Shown: positions 47,941 through 58,824, counted from the first letter of the stretch. The stretch is 64,000 nucleotides of DNA from Rahnella aquatilis CIP 78.65 = ATCC 33071 (GCF_000241955.1 NC_016818.1:4092001-4156000), one strand, 5' to 3'. Notes: a model not told the origin generated them from the letters alone. Made by a program: numbers and translations.

Positions 47941-48023
47941 GCTATTTCTCCACAGCATTTTCTTCGTAGTCACAGCACTCAGTATATCGGTAACCGGCCG
48001 GGGGTTTTATCACAGGTACAAAA

Positions 48024-48045
48024 AAAGCGGCTGATTAGCCGCTTT
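48024..48045 (-). terminator. talB terminator
   Basis: 9-bp stem aaagcggct / agccgcttt, loop gatt, with a T-run on the minus strand, 20 bases after the talB stop. Confidence 0.75.
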
Positions 48046-48065
48046 ATGCTGAAACTGAGCGCTGA

Positions 48066-49019
48066 TTACAGCAGATCAGAAATCATTTTTTCCAGTTTAC
48101 CCTGGTCAACTGCAAACTTACGGATACCGTCGGCCAGTTTGTCGACAGCCATCGGATCCTGGTTGTGTTCCCAGTAGAACTGAGGTTCAGTCAGTGGCGC
48201 AGGACGTGGTTTGGTTTCACCCGAGAAGGACAGTTTACGTTCCAGCGGACCTTCGCTTTCTGCCAGCTCTTTGAGCAGCGCAGGGGCGATAGTCAGACGG
48301 TCACACCCCGCCAGTTCGATGATTTCGCCGATGTTACGGAAGCTTGCGCCCATCACGACGGTTTCGTAGCCGTGTTGTTTGTAGTATTCGTAGATTTCGG
48401 TCACAGACACAACGCCCGGATCTTCATTCGGCGCGAACTCTTTCTTATCGCCATTGGCTTTGTACCAGTCGAGGATACGGCCAACGAATGGAGAAATCAG
48501 GAACACACCTGCTTCTGCACAAGCGCGAGCCTGCGCGAAAGAGAACAGAAGGGTCAGGTTACAGTTGATGCCTTCTTTTTCCAGTTTTTCCGCAGCGCGG
48601 ATACCCTGCCAGGTAGAAGCCAGTTTGATCAGGATACGGTCGTTGGTGATGCCCGCATCGTTATACAGTTTGATCAGGCGTTTGGCTTTGGCCACGCTCG
48701 CGTCAGTGTCGTAAGACAGACGGGCATCAACTTCTGTTGAAATGCGGCCCGGGACCAGTTTCAGAATTTCCAGACCGATGTTCACTGCCAGTTTGTCAGC
48801 TGCATCAGTAATCTGCTGGTCGTGATCGCTGCTCTGGTCACGTGCCCAGGCGATTGCTTCGTCGATCAATTTACGGTATTCAGGAATTTGCGCAGCGCTG
48901 AGGATCAGTGACGGGTTAGTGGTCGCATCCTGCGGCTGGTACAACTTCATTGCCGCGATATCTCCGGTGTCAGCTACAACCTGAGTCATTTGGCGTAGGG
49001 AAGTCAGTTTATCGGTCAT
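48066..49019 (-). CDS. talB: transaldolase
   Basis: Pentose-phosphate pathway enzyme moving a dihydroxyacetone unit between sugars. It is 317 aa, the E. coli TalB length, from [10 protein letters not shown]; an ATG 5 codons earlier is less likely. The Schiff-base lysine is in [12 protein letters not shown] near residue 132. Conserved ATTNPSLIL is near residue 33 and [12 protein letters not shown] near 180. It is divergent from yaaJ. Confidence 0.97.
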   Translation of the reverse strand: MTDKLTSLRQMTQVVADTGDIAAMKLYQPQDATTNPSLILSAAQIPEYRKLIDEAIAWARDQSSDHDQQITDAADKLAVNIGLEILKLVPGRISTEVDARLSYDTDASVAKAKRLIKLYNDAGITNDRILIKLASTWQGIRAAEKLEKEGINCNLTLLFSFAQARACAEAGVFLISPFVGRILDWYKANGDKKEFAPNEDPGVVSVTEIYEYYKQHGYETVVMGASFRNIGEIIELAGCDRLTIAPALLKELAESEGPLERKLSFSGETKPRPAPLTEPQFYWEHNQDPMAVDKLADGIRKFAVDQGKLEKMISDLL

Positions 49020-49294
49020 TTGGGCATATCTCATCGTTTGGACGTTTTCGTATAGGCATTTTCATGCCTTGCCTTTGGCTGATGATAACATGCAAAAAGC
49101 CAGGCGCAAGGCGCATATCACGGCATGCTCGGCTACGAACATCTATGGATTTCTCACCTTCCAAAACACGCAAAATTAGCCAAAATGCATATGTCACCCG
49201 TTCGATAAAAAAGGTATGTTAGCCACCCAAAGTGGTCATTGCCCGCAAGCAAACAAATAAAAACGATGAAGGGCAAATCAACCAAGGACAATGC

Positions 49295-50722
49295 ATGAAC
49301 GACCTGCTGGATTTTTTCGACACCATTCTCTGGAGTTCCATCCTGATTTACCTGCTGTGCGGCACCGGCATTTATCTCACGTTCCGTCTTGGCTTCCTTC
49401 AGTTCCGTCATTTTGGCCACCTTTTCTCCGCCACACTGTATAAGCAAAAACACACCGCACGTGGCATTTCCCCGTGGCGTGCGCTGTGTCTCAGCCTTGC
49501 GTCGCGTATTGGTACCGGGAATCTCACCGGTGTCGCCATCGCCATTACGATCGGCGGCCCTGGCGCTATTTTCTGGATGTGGATTATTGCGGTTTTCAAC
49601 ATGGCGACAGCAATGATAGAAAACACGCTGGCGCAGGTTTACAAAGGCAATGCAGCCCATGAAAAATTTCGCGGCGGCCCGGCGTATTACATGGAGAAAG
49701 GGCTCGGAATGCGCTGGATGGGCATCCTGTTTTCCTTTCTGATGGTGATTTCCTGCGGCTTTATTTTCAGCGCATTGCAGGCCAACTCCATTGCTCAGGC
49801 GTCTTTCCATCTTCTGCATGTACCGGCGCTGTCCACCGCCTGCATTTTATCCGTGCTGGTCGCGATACTGATTTTTGGTGGTATACGCGCCATCACCTGG
49901 CTTTCAAAATGGCTGTTGCCACTGATGGCCTTCGCGTATCTGCTGCTGGCCATCTGGGTTATTGGTCATCACATTGAAAAGTTGCCACAAGTACTGCTGC
50001 TGGTATTCAAAAGCGCCTTTGGCTTACAGCAGGCCGCATCCGGCGCACTGGCATATGGCATAACGCAGGCCATCACACAGGGAATGCAGCGCGGCGCCTT
50101 TGCCAGCGAAGCCGGCGTTGGTTCTTCACCCAATGCCGCGGCGATGGCAGGGGTCAGCCATCCGGCAATGGCAGGGTTCAGTCAGATGTTCGCGGTATTC
50201 ATTGATACCATGGTGATTTGTACCGCAACCGCGTTGATCATCCTGACGTCAGGATCCCTTGATCAACCTGACGCACCGATGGGCATCCGGCTGATACAGC
50301 AATCGATTATGCCGGTGACCGGGGGCTGGAGCCATGGGGTTCTGGCCATTCTGGTTTTCTCTTTTGCGTTTACGTCGATTGCCGGAAACTATGCCTACGC
50401 CGAAAACAATCTGAATTTCTTTCACCGTTCTTCGCCCGTTAAATTATTGATTTTCAGGTTGCTGGTTATCAGCATGGTGTTCTGCGGATGCCTGATGGAA
50501 CTTCAGTTGTTGTGGAAACTGGCCGATATCGTCATGGCGCTGATGGCAATACTCAATCTCACCGCACTGTTGCTGCTTTCGGGCATCGCGGTCAGCGTGG
50601 TGAAAGATTATGAGCGTCAGCGACGGATGGGGAAAACGCCGGTGTTTAATCCTGATCACTACCCTGAATTACGCGGTCAGCTCCAGCCCGGCGTCTGGGA
50701 TAAAAAAAGGCCTCCGCGCTGA
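49295..50722 (+). CDS. yaaJ: alanine/glycine:cation symporter family protein
   Basis: 475 aa (E. coli YaaJ 476), AGCS family, about 11 membrane helices. It is a sodium- or proton-coupled transporter of alanine or glycine. The ATG at 49295 gives MNDLLDFFDTILWSSIL and agrees with E. coli; the frame extends 21 codons upstream without support. Family motifs: GTGNLTGVAIAITIGGPGAIFWMW and AFASEAGVGSSPNAAA. Confidence 0.93.
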   Translation: MNDLLDFFDTILWSSILIYLLCGTGIYLTFRLGFLQFRHFGHLFSATLYKQKHTARGISPWRALCLSLASRIGTGNLTGVAIAITIGGPGAIFWMWIIAVFNMATAMIENTLAQVYKGNAAHEKFRGGPAYYMEKGLGMRWMGILFSFLMVISCGFIFSALQANSIAQASFHLLHVPALSTACILSVLVAILIFGGIRAITWLSKWLLPLMAFAYLLLAIWVIGHHIEKLPQVLLLVFKSAFGLQQAASGALAYGITQAITQGMQRGAFASEAGVGSSPNAAAMAGVSHPAMAGFSQMFAVFIDTMVICTATALIILTSGSLDQPDAPMGIRLIQQSIMPVTGGWSHGVLAILVFSFAFTSIAGNYAYAENNLNFFHRSSPVKLLIFRLLVISMVFCGCLMELQLLWKLADIVMALMAILNLTALLLLSGIAVSVVKDYERQRRMGKTPVFNPDHYPELRGQLQPGVWDKKRPPR

Positions 50723-50834
50723 TTTCCTGCGCTTTTACCTATCGATATCATGCCTCCACCGCAGTGACTTTTTTGCTACAGTAAGGCAACAAAAATTCCT
50801 GAATTTGAACCGTCACTGACCAACGGACGAGACT

Positions 50835-51608
50835 ATGTTAACCATTATTTCACCTGCCAAAACGCTCGATTACGAAAGCCCGCTTGCGACAACGCGCTAT
50901 ACCCAACCGGAGTTGCTGGATAAATCCAGTCAGTTGATCACCGTGGCGCGCAAAATGTCCCCTGCGCAGATCTCTTCACTGATGGGGATCAGCGATAAAC
51001 TGGCGCATCTGAACGCAGAACGTTTCAATGACTGGCAGCCGGATTTCACCCCGGATAACGCCCGTCAGGCTTTGCTGGCCTTTAAAGGCGATGTGTATAC
51101 CGGGCTGCAGGCGGAAGATTTCAGCGAAAAAGATTTTGATTTTGCCCAGAAACATCTGCGGATGTTGTCCGGCTTATATGGCCTGCTGCGCCCGCTGGAT
51201 CTGATGATGCCTTACCGTCTGGAAATGGGTATCCGGCTGGAAAACCCGCAGGGTGCCAATCTGTACGCCTTCTGGGGAGATTTGCTGACAGAAAAACTCA
51301 ACCTGCTACTCAGCGAACAAAAAAGCAACGTTCTGGTGAATCTGGCGTCCGATGAATACTTCAAAGCCGTGAAACCTAAACTGCTGGATGGCGAAATTAT
51401 CAAGCCGGTATTCCTCGACGAGAAGAACGGCAAATACAAAGTCATCAGCTTCTACGCCAAAAAAGCGCGCGGCCTGATGAGCCGCTTTATCATCAAAGAA
51501 CGTCTGGATAAACCGAAACAACTTCAGGATTTCAATCTTGAAGGCTATGCCTTTGATGAGTCACGCTCACAGGGTAATGAGCTGGTGTTTACCCGACCCG
51601 AACGCTGA
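50835..51608 (+). CDS. yaaA: peroxide-stress protein YaaA
   Basis: 257 aa (E. coli 258), DUF328/UPF0246 family. In E. coli it lowers free intracellular iron during hydrogen peroxide stress and binds DNA. The signature [11 protein letters not shown] is at the N terminus; the conserved [22 protein letters not shown] and the C-terminal [20 protein letters not shown] are present. It is convergent with thrC across a shared terminator. Confidence 0.95.
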   Translation: MLTIISPAKTLDYESPLATTRYTQPELLDKSSQLITVARKMSPAQISSLMGISDKLAHLNAERFNDWQPDFTPDNARQALLAFKGDVYTGLQAEDFSEKDFDFAQKHLRMLSGLYGLLRPLDLMMPYRLEMGIRLENPQGANLYAFWGDLLTEKLNLLLSEQKSNVLVNLASDEYFKAVKPKLLDGEIIKPVFLDEKNGKYKVISFYAKKARGLMSRFIIKERLDKPKQLQDFNLEGYAFDESRSQGNELVFTRPER

Positions 51609-51630
51609 ATGACCTGATCTGCGGATATAA

Positions 51631-51655
51631 AAAAGCCCTCGCGAAGAGGGCTTTT
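51631..51655. terminator. bidirectional terminator between yaaA and thrC
   Basis: 10-bp perfect stem aaaagccctc / gagggctttt with a 5-base loop. It also ends the thr operon. Confidence 0.8.
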
Positions 51656-51675
51656 GCCTGTCTGAAACACACGCT

Positions 51676-52965
51676 TTATTCAGGCAGCGCCATCAGGAAT
51701 GCGCGGATTTCGCTGAAATCAGCCGGAAGGTTATGCGACAACAATGGCAGATCAGCGCGATCAGCCAGTTCTTTCGGCAAACCGATATCCTGATCCAGAA
51801 TCGCTTCCACGCTTTCCTTGAATTTCGCCGGATGCGCCGTCCCGATGAACAGGCCGAATTCACCCGGTTGCAACTGATCGCGCAGCACACGGTAAGCAAT
51901 CGCCGCGTGAGGTTCAGAGATATAACCGATATTTGCCAGCTCACGCATCGCATCTTCGGTGGTGTCATCGCTGACTGCGCCAAAGCCCAGATCTTTCAGT
52001 TGCCAGGTTTTACGACGATACAGTTCTTCCACGCGCGGCCAGTTGTTGGGCTGGCTGACATCCATGGCGTTCGACAGGGTCGCAACGGTTTTCTTCGGTT
52101 GCCACTCGCCGTCAGTGAGAAAACGCGGCACGGTGTCATTGGCGTTGGTCGCAGCAATAAAGCGTTTCACCGGCAGGCCGAGAGATTTCGCCAGCAGACC
52201 TGCCGTTAAATCACCAAAGTTACCGCTTGGCACGGAAACCACCAGCTGATTGCGCGCTTCCTGTGGAAGCTGGGCAACCGCTTCAAAGTAGTAACAAATC
52301 TGCGCCAGCAGGCGGCTGATATTGATGGAGTTCGCCGAGTTCAGTTTCAGCGCGTGTTTCAGTTCTTCATCATCGAACGCCTGTTTCACCAGCGCCTGAC
52401 AGGCATCAAAGTCACCGTCGATGGCGACAGTATGAATGTTGCCACCCAGGGTGCAGAACAGTTTTTCCTGTAACGGACTGATTTTGCCGCGCGGGTACAG
52501 AATCACCACACGAACATTTTTCAGGCCGTGGAAGGCATGCGCTACTGCCGCGCCGGTATCACCGGACGTCGCGGTCAGAATGGTCACCGGCTGGTCGCCC
52601 GATACCTGAGTCAGGATCTGCGCCATGAAGCGGCCACCAAAATCTTTAAAGGCCAGAGTCGGACCGTGGAACAGCTCCAGGCAGGCAATGTCTTCTTCCA
52701 CTTTGGCAACCGGTGCCGGGAAGGCAAAGGCATTTTTCACGCGCTGATATAACGCTTCTTCCGGAATTTCATCGCCGATGAAAGCAGAAAGAATACGGCT
52801 GCTGCGGGTGACGAAATCCAGTTCCAGCAAGCGGTCGATTTCAGTCAGTTCAAACTCAGGCAATTCCAGCGGGAAGAACAATCCCTGCTGTTTTCCAAGA
52901 CCTTGTTTGACGGCCTGAGCAAAGCTGACCTGCTCGTTGTGATCCTTCAGGTTGTACAGTTTCAT
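51676..52965 (-). CDS. thrC: threonine synthase
   Basis: PLP enzyme converting phosphohomoserine to threonine. It is 429 aa (E. coli 428). The PLP lysine is in TLAFKDFGGRFMAQ near residue 107, with ATSGDTGAAVAHAF and VPSGNFGDLTAG as phosphate-binding loops. It is the last gene of thrLABC, 24 bases after thrB. Confidence 0.98.
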   Translation of the reverse strand: MKLYNLKDHNEQVSFAQAVKQGLGKQQGLFFPLELPEFELTEIDRLLELDFVTRSSRILSAFIGDEIPEEALYQRVKNAFAFPAPVAKVEEDIACLELFHGPTLAFKDFGGRFMAQILTQVSGDQPVTILTATSGDTGAAVAHAFHGLKNVRVVILYPRGKISPLQEKLFCTLGGNIHTVAIDGDFDACQALVKQAFDDEELKHALKLNSANSINISRLLAQICYYFEAVAQLPQEARNQLVVSVPSGNFGDLTAGLLAKSLGLPVKRFIAATNANDTVPRFLTDGEWQPKKTVATLSNAMDVSQPNNWPRVEELYRRKTWQLKDLGFGAVSDDTTEDAMRELANIGYISEPHAAIAYRVLRDQLQPGEFGLFIGTAHPAKFKESVEAILDQDIGLPKELADRADLPLLSHNLPADFSEIRAFLMALPE

Positions 52966-52989
52966 TAGTTATCCCAATAAATTATCGAG

Positions 52990-53919
52990 TTATGCCAATA
53001 CCCGCGCGCCTGCGGTATCAAGACGGCAAATATGAACAAAGCCTTCGTCATTTTGCAGATAGTGCGTCTGCAACCAGTCAGCCATACGTTTCGCTGTCGC
53101 GCTGTCATTGCACACCGCAAACAGCGTCGGGCCGGAACCGGAAATCCCGCAAGCCAGTGCGCCAATTTCATCTGCGGCACTGCGCGCTTCGGCAAAGCCC
53201 GGCAGCAGACGGGTGCGGTAAGGTTCAGCAATCACATCTTTCATCAGTTTTGCAGCCAGCGCAGGTTGCTGAGTGTGGCAGGCATGAATAAAGCCCGCCA
53301 GATAACGTCCGTGGCTGATGCAATCCTGACGGCGATACTGCGCGGGTAAAATGGCACGCGCCTCGGCCGTCGACACTTTGATCCCCGGATACGCCATTAC
53401 CCACAGCCAGTCGTCAAAACCTGGCACGTTCTGGCTGATGATATCGAGCTCTTCCAGCATCAGCTGAATGCCACCTAAATAGCATGGCGCCACATTATCG
53501 AAATGCACACTACCGGAAATGCGCCCTTCCAGCTCGCCCATCAGCAGCAGCATCTGGTTTTCATTCAGCGGCTTACCGCAAAATTCATTCATTGCCATCA
53601 GACCGGCGACCACCGAACAGGCGCTGGAACCCAGACCTGATCCGATCGGCATGTTTTTTTCCAGCGTCATCGCCACTGGCACTTCCCTGCCGATTTCCTG
53701 ACAGAAACGCTGCCAGCACTGATAAACAATGTTGTCTTCCATGCGATCCGGCAGTTTAGACACAAACTTGCCTTCGTTTTTCAGGCTGAACGCTGTGGCC
53801 GCCTCAACGGAAACACAGTCGCCCAGCAACGAACCATCTAGCGGAGACACAGCCGCGCCCAGAACATCGAAGCCTACGCTGACATTCCCGATTGAAGCCG
53901 GGGCATACACCTTAACCAT
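52990..53919 (-). CDS. thrB: homoserine kinase
   Basis: GHMP kinase phosphorylating homoserine. It is 309 aa (E. coli 310). The ATP-binding motif is [13 protein letters not shown] (about 90-102), with N-terminal [15 protein letters not shown] and C-terminal [12 protein letters not shown]. Its ATG follows the thrA stop by a single base, so it is translationally coupled. Confidence 0.98.
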   Translation of the reverse strand: MVKVYAPASIGNVSVGFDVLGAAVSPLDGSLLGDCVSVEAATAFSLKNEGKFVSKLPDRMEDNIVYQCWQRFCQEIGREVPVAMTLEKNMPIGSGLGSSACSVVAGLMAMNEFCGKPLNENQMLLLMGELEGRISGSVHFDNVAPCYLGGIQLMLEELDIISQNVPGFDDWLWVMAYPGIKVSTAEARAILPAQYRRQDCISHGRYLAGFIHACHTQQPALAAKLMKDVIAEPYRTRLLPGFAEARSAADEIGALACGISGSGPTLFAVCNDSATAKRMADWLQTHYLQNDEGFVHICRLDTAGARVLA

Positions 53920-53920
53920 A

Positions 53921-56380
53921 TTAAACTCCTAACTTCCATGACAGCGTTCTCAAAAGATCGGCAAACACACCTGCCGCCGTCACATCATTACCGGCACCGT
54001 AGCCACGCAGAACCAACGGCAACGGCTGATAATAGCGGCTGTAAAACGCCAGCGCATTCTCCCCATTTTTTACTTTATAAAGCGGGTCATTACCATCGAC
54101 GGCATCGATTTTTACCTTGCACTGACCGTCTTCGATAGCACCGACGTAACGTAAAACTTTACCTGCTGCGGTGGCATCGGCAACACGCCGGGCAAATTCG
54201 GCATCCAGTTCCGGCAGACGCGCCACAAATTCATTCACACTGCCCTCTGAATTGAAGGACGGCGGCAAAACGGATTCCACATTGATATCCGTCAGTTCAA
54301 GTTTGTAACCGGCTTCGCGCGCCAGAATCAGCAACTTACGGGCGACGTCCATACCGGAAAGGTCATCACGCGGATCAGGTTCGGTATAGCCCATCTCTTT
54401 CGCCTGCAATGTTGCAGCAGATAACGACATCCCTTCATCCAGTTTCCCGAAGATGAAGGACAGCGAGCCGGACAAAATACCGGAGAAACGCAACAACTCA
54501 TCCCCTGCATTCAGCAGGTTTTGCAGGTTCTCGATGACCGGTAAACCCGCGCCGACGTTGGTGTCGTAGAGGAATTTACGCCGGGAGCCATCCGCTGCTT
54601 TACGCAGTTGATAGTAATAATTCATCGACGAAGTATTGGCTTTTTTATTTGGCGTCACAACGTGGAAACCGTCGGCCAGGAAATCAGCGTACTGATCAGC
54701 GACTTCCTGACTGGAAGTACAGTCAACAATCACCGGATTCAGCAGATGATATTCTTTCACCAGACGGATCAGACGACCCAGATTCAGCGGCTCTTTCGCC
54801 GCACCCAGTTCATCACGCCAGGTTTCCAGCGCAATGCCGTGAACATTGGTCAGCAATGCGCGGGAGTTGGCGATACCGCACACGCGCAGATCAATATGTT
54901 TGGTTTTCAGCCACGCCTGCTGACGGCGGATCTGTTCGATCAACGCCCCGCCCACACCGCCGACGCCGATCAGGAAGACCTCGATAACCTGATCCGTGTT
55001 AAACAGCATCTGGTGACTGACCCGTACGCCGGTGGTCGCATCGTCGTTATTGACCACAACGGAGATGGATCGCTCGGAAGAGCCCTGGGCAATCGCCACG
55101 ATATTGATATTGGCGCGCGCCAGTGCCGAGAAGAATTTCGCCGAGATACCGCGCAGGGTACGCATACCGTCACCGACCACAGAAATAACCGCCAGCTTCT
55201 CCATCACATCCAGCGGCTCAAGCAGACCGTCTTTCAGCTCGAGGTAGAACTCATCCTCCAGCGCCTTACGGGCGCGCTCCAGCTCGCTCTGCGGCACGCA
55301 GAAACTGATGCTGTATTCAGAAGATGACTGGGTGATCAGCACCACGGAAATACCCGAACGGGACATCACCGCAAACACGCGTGCCGCCATGCCGATCATC
55401 CCTTTCATTCCCGGACCGGAAACGTTGATCATCGCCATGTTATTCAGATTGGTGATGCCTTTCACCGGTGTGTTATCGCCGAGACTTTCGCTGCCAATCA
55501 GGGTACCGGGTGCCTGCGGGTTGGTGGTATTTTTAATCAGGCAAGGGATCTGGAACTGGGCAATCGGCAGGATGGTACGCGGATGAAGCACTTTCGCACC
55601 AAAGTACGACAGCTCCATCGCTTCCTGATAAGACATGGATTTCAGTAAGCGGGCGTCCGGCACAATGCGCGGATCACAGGTATACACGCCGTCAACATCC
55701 GTCCAGATCTCACAGCAGTCGGCGCGTAAACAGGCAGCCAGCACGGCGGCAGAATAATCGGAACCGTTACGTCCGAGCACCACCAGTTCGCCCTGTTCGT
55801 TACCGGCAGTGAAACCGGCCATCAGCACGATGTGATCGGCTGGAATAGCGCTGGCGGCGATACGGCGGGTGGATTCATTGATGTCCACGGTCGATTCGAG
55901 GTAATGCCCCTGAGCGAGCAGTTTTTCGACCGGGTTAATGACGGTCACGCCAAATCCTTTGGCAAGGAACACGGCTTCCATAATGGCGATAGAGAGCTTC
56001 TCGCCACGACAGATAATGGAGGCATTTACGCTGTCCGGGCATTGTCCCAGCAGCGCAATACCGTGCATCAGCTGTTTAAGCTGAGCGAATTCATGATCGA
56101 CAAACGCTTTCACTTTTGGCAAATCAAAGCCCGGCTGCGCGGCAGCCAGACCGGTGATTAGCTGACCAAAAATGTTTTCCGCATCACTCATGATGGTCTG
56201 GATATCCTGCCCTGCGACCGTCCGTTCAATCATAGCGACCAGATAGTTGGTGATTTTGGCAGGTGCGGATAATACCGTCGCGACCTGTCCCTGACGTGCA
56301 TTGCTTTCCATAATGTCCGCAACCCGCAAGAAGCGTTCTGCGTTTGCTACCGAGGTCCCGCCAAATTTCAACACTCGCAT
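53921..56380 (-). CDS. thrA: bifunctional aspartokinase I/homoserine dehydrogenase I
   Basis: First and third steps of threonine synthesis, inhibited by threonine. It is 819 aa (E. coli 820) from [17 protein letters not shown]; a 17-codon upstream extension is leader sequence. The kinase domain (about 1-250) is followed by tandem ACT regulatory domains (about 310-455, [13 protein letters not shown] [13 protein letters not shown]). The homoserine dehydrogenase opens with [16 protein letters not shown] near residue 465. It sits 34 bases after the attenuator stem. Confidence 0.98.
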   Translation of the reverse strand: MRVLKFGGTSVANAERFLRVADIMESNARQGQVATVLSAPAKITNYLVAMIERTVAGQDIQTIMSDAENIFGQLITGLAAAQPGFDLPKVKAFVDHEFAQLKQLMHGIALLGQCPDSVNASIICRGEKLSIAIMEAVFLAKGFGVTVINPVEKLLAQGHYLESTVDINESTRRIAASAIPADHIVLMAGFTAGNEQGELVVLGRNGSDYSAAVLAACLRADCCEIWTDVDGVYTCDPRIVPDARLLKSMSYQEAMELSYFGAKVLHPRTILPIAQFQIPCLIKNTTNPQAPGTLIGSESLGDNTPVKGITNLNNMAMINVSGPGMKGMIGMAARVFAVMSRSGISVVLITQSSSEYSISFCVPQSELERARKALEDEFYLELKDGLLEPLDVMEKLAVISVVGDGMRTLRGISAKFFSALARANINIVAIAQGSSERSISVVVNNDDATTGVRVSHQMLFNTDQVIEVFLIGVGGVGGALIEQIRRQQAWLKTKHIDLRVCGIANSRALLTNVHGIALETWRDELGAAKEPLNLGRLIRLVKEYHLLNPVIVDCTSSQEVADQYADFLADGFHVVTPNKKANTSSMNYYYQLRKAADGSRRKFLYDTNVGAGLPVIENLQNLLNAGDELLRFSGILSGSLSFIFGKLDEGMSLSAATLQAKEMGYTEPDPRDDLSGMDVARKLLILAREAGYKLELTDINVESVLPPSFNSEGSVNEFVARLPELDAEFARRVADATAAGKVLRYVGAIEDGQCKVKIDAVDGNDPLYKVKNGENALAFYSRYYQPLPLVLRGYGAGNDVTAAGVFADLLRTLSWKLGV

Positions 56381-56420
56381 TTCTGGTTCTCTCCTGAAGC
56401 TCTCGTTTAAATGTAAAAAA

Positions 56421-56449
56421 AAAGCCCGCACTGGTTAGGTGCGGGCTTT
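56421..56449 (-). terminator. thr operon attenuator
   Basis: 11-bp perfect stem aaagcccgcac / gtgcgggcttt with a 7-base loop and eight T on the minus strand. It lies between thrL and thrA, so it is the transcription attenuator controlled by threonine and isoleucine charging. Confidence 0.9.
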
Positions 56450-56469
56450 TTTTCTTTTTCCTGTACGCG

Positions 56470-56538
56470 TCAGCCCGCCCCGTTACCTGTGGTATCGGTG
56501 GTGGTAATAATTGTTGTGTTCAGGCTGATGATTCGCAT
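56470..56538 (-). CDS. thrL: thr operon leader peptide ThrL
   Basis: 22 codons read on the minus strand from ATG 56538 to TGA 56470. The peptide contains 7 Thr and 4 Ile (core NTTIITTTDTTGNGAG), ending in the same GNGAG as E. coli ThrL. Ribosome stalling at Thr or Ile codons would prevent the attenuator at 56421-56449 from forming. Confidence 0.93.
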   Translation of the reverse strand: MRIISLNTTIITTTDTTGNGAG

Positions 56539-56584
56539 TTTTATTTTCTGTCTGTCTTTAGGTTTGTACTCTGTCTGCCTCTAT

Positions 56585-56613
56585 TAGCTAAAGCATAAGG
56601 CACAATAAGTCAA
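56585..56613 (-). promoter_or_regulatory. thrLABC promoter
   Basis: On the minus strand -35 TTGACT (56613-56608), a 17-base spacer and a weak -10 near 56590-56585 (TAGCTA). The -35 is the same as in E. coli thrLp. The rest of the gap up to yjtD has no recognisable gene. Confidence 0.55.
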
Positions 56614-56754
56614 TTTTTTTCTGTTTTCAGCCGGTTAATCACGGACAGAATGAAATGGATAATTCTCTGCCTTTAAAACCAATTCCAGTGCAATCGGTAA
56701 CTCTGTTCTCATCACACCGGATATCGAACTGTTGCGGTCAGGATTCCCCTCACA

Positions 56755-57441
56755 TCATTGGGTCAGCTTTTTTTCGATGTCATGCAGCAAAGTATGCAGC
56801 ATTGCCGCGTCGCGCTGCTGCAAAAGACCGAGGCGCTGATGCAGCCAGTCGGACAATTTTTGATCATCTTCTGCCCCGATATTTTCCAGTAATCGCCCGA
56901 CCCGCGCACGCAATGCCAATAACTGACCTGCTTCGGCATTTTCAGGTTTCACTGCGGTCACCTGATTAAGCGTCGATAACTGATAACAGAACACCATCAC
57001 GGCCTGCCCCAGATTCAGCGAAGGGTAATCCGCCACCATCGGTACACCGGTCAGCACGTCAGCCAGTGCCAGCTCTTCATTGGTCAGCCCGGAATCCTCA
57101 CGGCCAAACACCAGCGCGGCATGATTCACCCACTGGCTTTTCTCTTCGAGCTGCTCCTGCACTTCCTGAGGCGTGCAGTAATAGTGAAATTTAGCCCGGC
57201 TGCGGGCCGTCGTCGCGACGGTAAAATCAATGTCAGCCAGGGCTTCCGCCAGTGTGTTGAAATGCAGCGCATTTTGCAGGATTTCCTGCGAACCATGTGC
57301 TACCCAGCCTGCTTCTGGCTTGAGATGCGCCTCGCTGTCCACAATACGCAAGGAAGCAAAGCCCATGGTTTTCATGGCACGGGCCGCCGCACCGACATTT
57401 TCCGGGCGAGCCGGTGACACTAAAATAATATGAAGTTGCAT
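56755..57441 (-). CDS. yjtD: TrmJ/SpoU-family RNA methyltransferase YjtD (LasT)
   Basis: 228 aa, the E. coli length. SPOUT-class tRNA/rRNA 2'-O-methyltransferase family. N-terminal IILVSPARPENVGAAARAMKTMG and the knot-forming FGREDSGLTNEELALAD and SLNLGQAVMVFCY motifs are all present. The RNA target is not established. It is upstream of thrL, as in E. coli. Confidence 0.93.
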   Translation of the reverse strand: MQLHIILVSPARPENVGAAARAMKTMGFASLRIVDSEAHLKPEAGWVAHGSQEILQNALHFNTLAEALADIDFTVATTARSRAKFHYYCTPQEVQEQLEEKSQWVNHAALVFGREDSGLTNEELALADVLTGVPMVADYPSLNLGQAVMVFCYQLSTLNQVTAVKPENAEAGQLLALRARVGRLLENIGAEDDQKLSDWLHQRLGLLQQRDAAMLHTLLHDIEKKLTQ

Positions 57442-57811
57442 ATCACGCCTTTGCAGGAAGGGGGAAGAATTTGTCGCCTGTATTTCAGCGATGAAATTTT
57501 ATCCTTTTTCAGATCTATTCATCGCTTATATTCTTCACAAGAACTTAACAGCTGACCGGATGTATTCCTTTATTTTATCGGAAAAGCTTAACCGACAGGG
57601 AAAAAAGCTGCTGGTGCGGTTAAGCACATTACCTTAAAAAATTAGTCATTATTTTTCATATGGATATATAATAATGATACATACAAATTTTGCATTTATC
57701 TTTCGTTTCCTGAGGATTTGCTGAATCGTGTACAATAAAGGACGAAATGTGACGCAAGCGTGCATTCTTGTAAGTGTTTTTCACTGTTCTGTTACCGTGC
57801 TACAATTGAAC
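57442..57811. other. intergenic region between yjtD and the arcA leader
   Basis: AT-rich, with divergent promoters expected (yjtD to the left, arcA to the right). A strong A/T cluster is near 57650-57700. No gene or RNA is recognised. Confidence 0.5.
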
Positions 57812-57825
57812 TTGATATATGTCAA
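57812..57825 (+). promoter_or_regulatory. FNR-type site upstream of arcA
   Basis: TTGATATATGTCAA, one mismatch from the FNR consensus TTGAT-N4-ATCAA, about 285 bases before the arcA ATG. E. coli arcA is FNR-activated, and I recall the same sequence there. Confidence 0.7.
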
Positions 57826-57903
57826 CAAAGCGTAATTTTGTTGGGTGGTAATTTCGGCACTCGCTGTTATATTGCTGTTAATAGGGTTAGGATATGCGCC
57901 GCT

Positions 57904-58008
57904 TTAGGACCCCGTGGAACTGCAGAAAGTGGAATCCCTGACCAAGCTTGCGATGTTGTTGCCGTTGATGGAAATTGCATCGAGAACGCGTTTACGTACT
58001 TTAGTCAT
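57904..58008 (-). CDS. yjjY: YjjY-like small ORF, antisense to the arcA leader
   Basis: 34 codons starting MTKVRKRVLDAISINGNN, which aligns with E. coli YjjY (46 aa, starting MTKVRNCVLDALSINVNN) located at the same place and orientation. After about residue 22 the two diverge, and this one stops earlier. The frame overlaps the arcA 5' leader, so conservation might reflect the leader RNA instead of a protein. Confidence 0.45.
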   Translation of the reverse strand: MTKVRKRVLDAISINGNNIASLVRDSTFCSSTGS

Positions 58009-58107
58009 GTAACGAGTGAGATGGCCAATAAGGCATCATAATTCATTGGGATAACAAGGACTTCTGTACTCCTATTTTCTATTTGTTGGCAATCTTAGGT
58101 AGCAATC

Positions 58108-58824
58108 ATGCAGACCCCTCACATTCTGATCGTCGAAGACGAGTTAGTGACACGTAATACGTTAAAGAGCATTTTTGAAGCAGAAGGCTACATGGTTCAT
58201 GAAGCCAATGACGGCGCTGAAATGCACCACATCCTGTCCGAAAATGATATCAATCTGGTGATCATGGACATCAACCTGCCAGGCAAAAATGGCCTGCTGC
58301 TGGCACGCGAACTGCGTGAACAAGCCAGCGTTGCCTTGATGTTCCTGACCGGCCGCGACAACGAAGTTGATAAAATTTTGGGTCTTGAAATCGGCGCTGA
58401 TGACTATATCACCAAGCCATTCAACCCGCGTGAACTAACCATCCGCGCACGCAATCTGCTGTCCCGCACGATGAACCTGGGTACTACCGGTGAAGAACGT
58501 CGTCTGGTTGAAAGCTACAAATTCAATGGCTGGGAACTCGATATCAACAGCCGTTCACTGATAAGCCCGCAGGGCGAACAATACAAATTACCGCGCAGTG
58601 AATTCCGCGCCATGCTGCATTTCTGTGAAAATCCGGGCAAAATCCAAACCCGTGGCGACTTGCTGAAGAAAATGACCGGCCGTGAGCTGAAACCTCATGA
58701 CCGCACCGTTGACGTGACCATCCGTCGCATCCGTAAGCATTTCGAAGCGACGCCGGATACGCCGGAAATCATCGCCACTATCCATGGCGAAGGCTACCGT
58801 TTCTGCGGTGATCTGGAAGACTGA
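58108..58824 (+). CDS. arcA: aerobic respiration response regulator ArcA
   Basis: 238 aa, the same as E. coli. The receiver domain has the phospho-acceptor Asp54 in [13 protein letters not shown], acidic pocket VEDE at 9-12, and Lys in [10 protein letters not shown]. The C-terminal OmpR-type winged helix includes [14 protein letters not shown]. With ArcB it represses aerobic genes under low oxygen. The long leader (about 280 bases after the FNR site) is conserved in enterobacteria. Confidence 0.98.
   Translation: MQTPHILIVEDELVTRNTLKSIFEAEGYMVHEANDGAEMHHILSENDINLVIMDINLPGKNGLLLARELREQASVALMFLTGRDNEVDKILGLEIGADDYITKPFNPRELTIRARNLLSRTMNLGTTGEERRLVESYKFNGWELDINSRSLISPQGEQYKLPRSEFRAMLHFCENPGKIQTRGDLLKKMTGRELKPHDRTVDVTIRRIRKHFEATPDTPEIIATIHGEGYRFCGDLED

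Noticed and set aside
54608..55327. 239-codon frame antisense to thrA
   Set aside because: Shadow of thrA; no features of its own.
57760..58041. 93-codon plus-strand frame across the arcA leader
   Set aside because: Crosses the FNR site and leader; composition is not protein-like and it competes with the yjjY-like frame.
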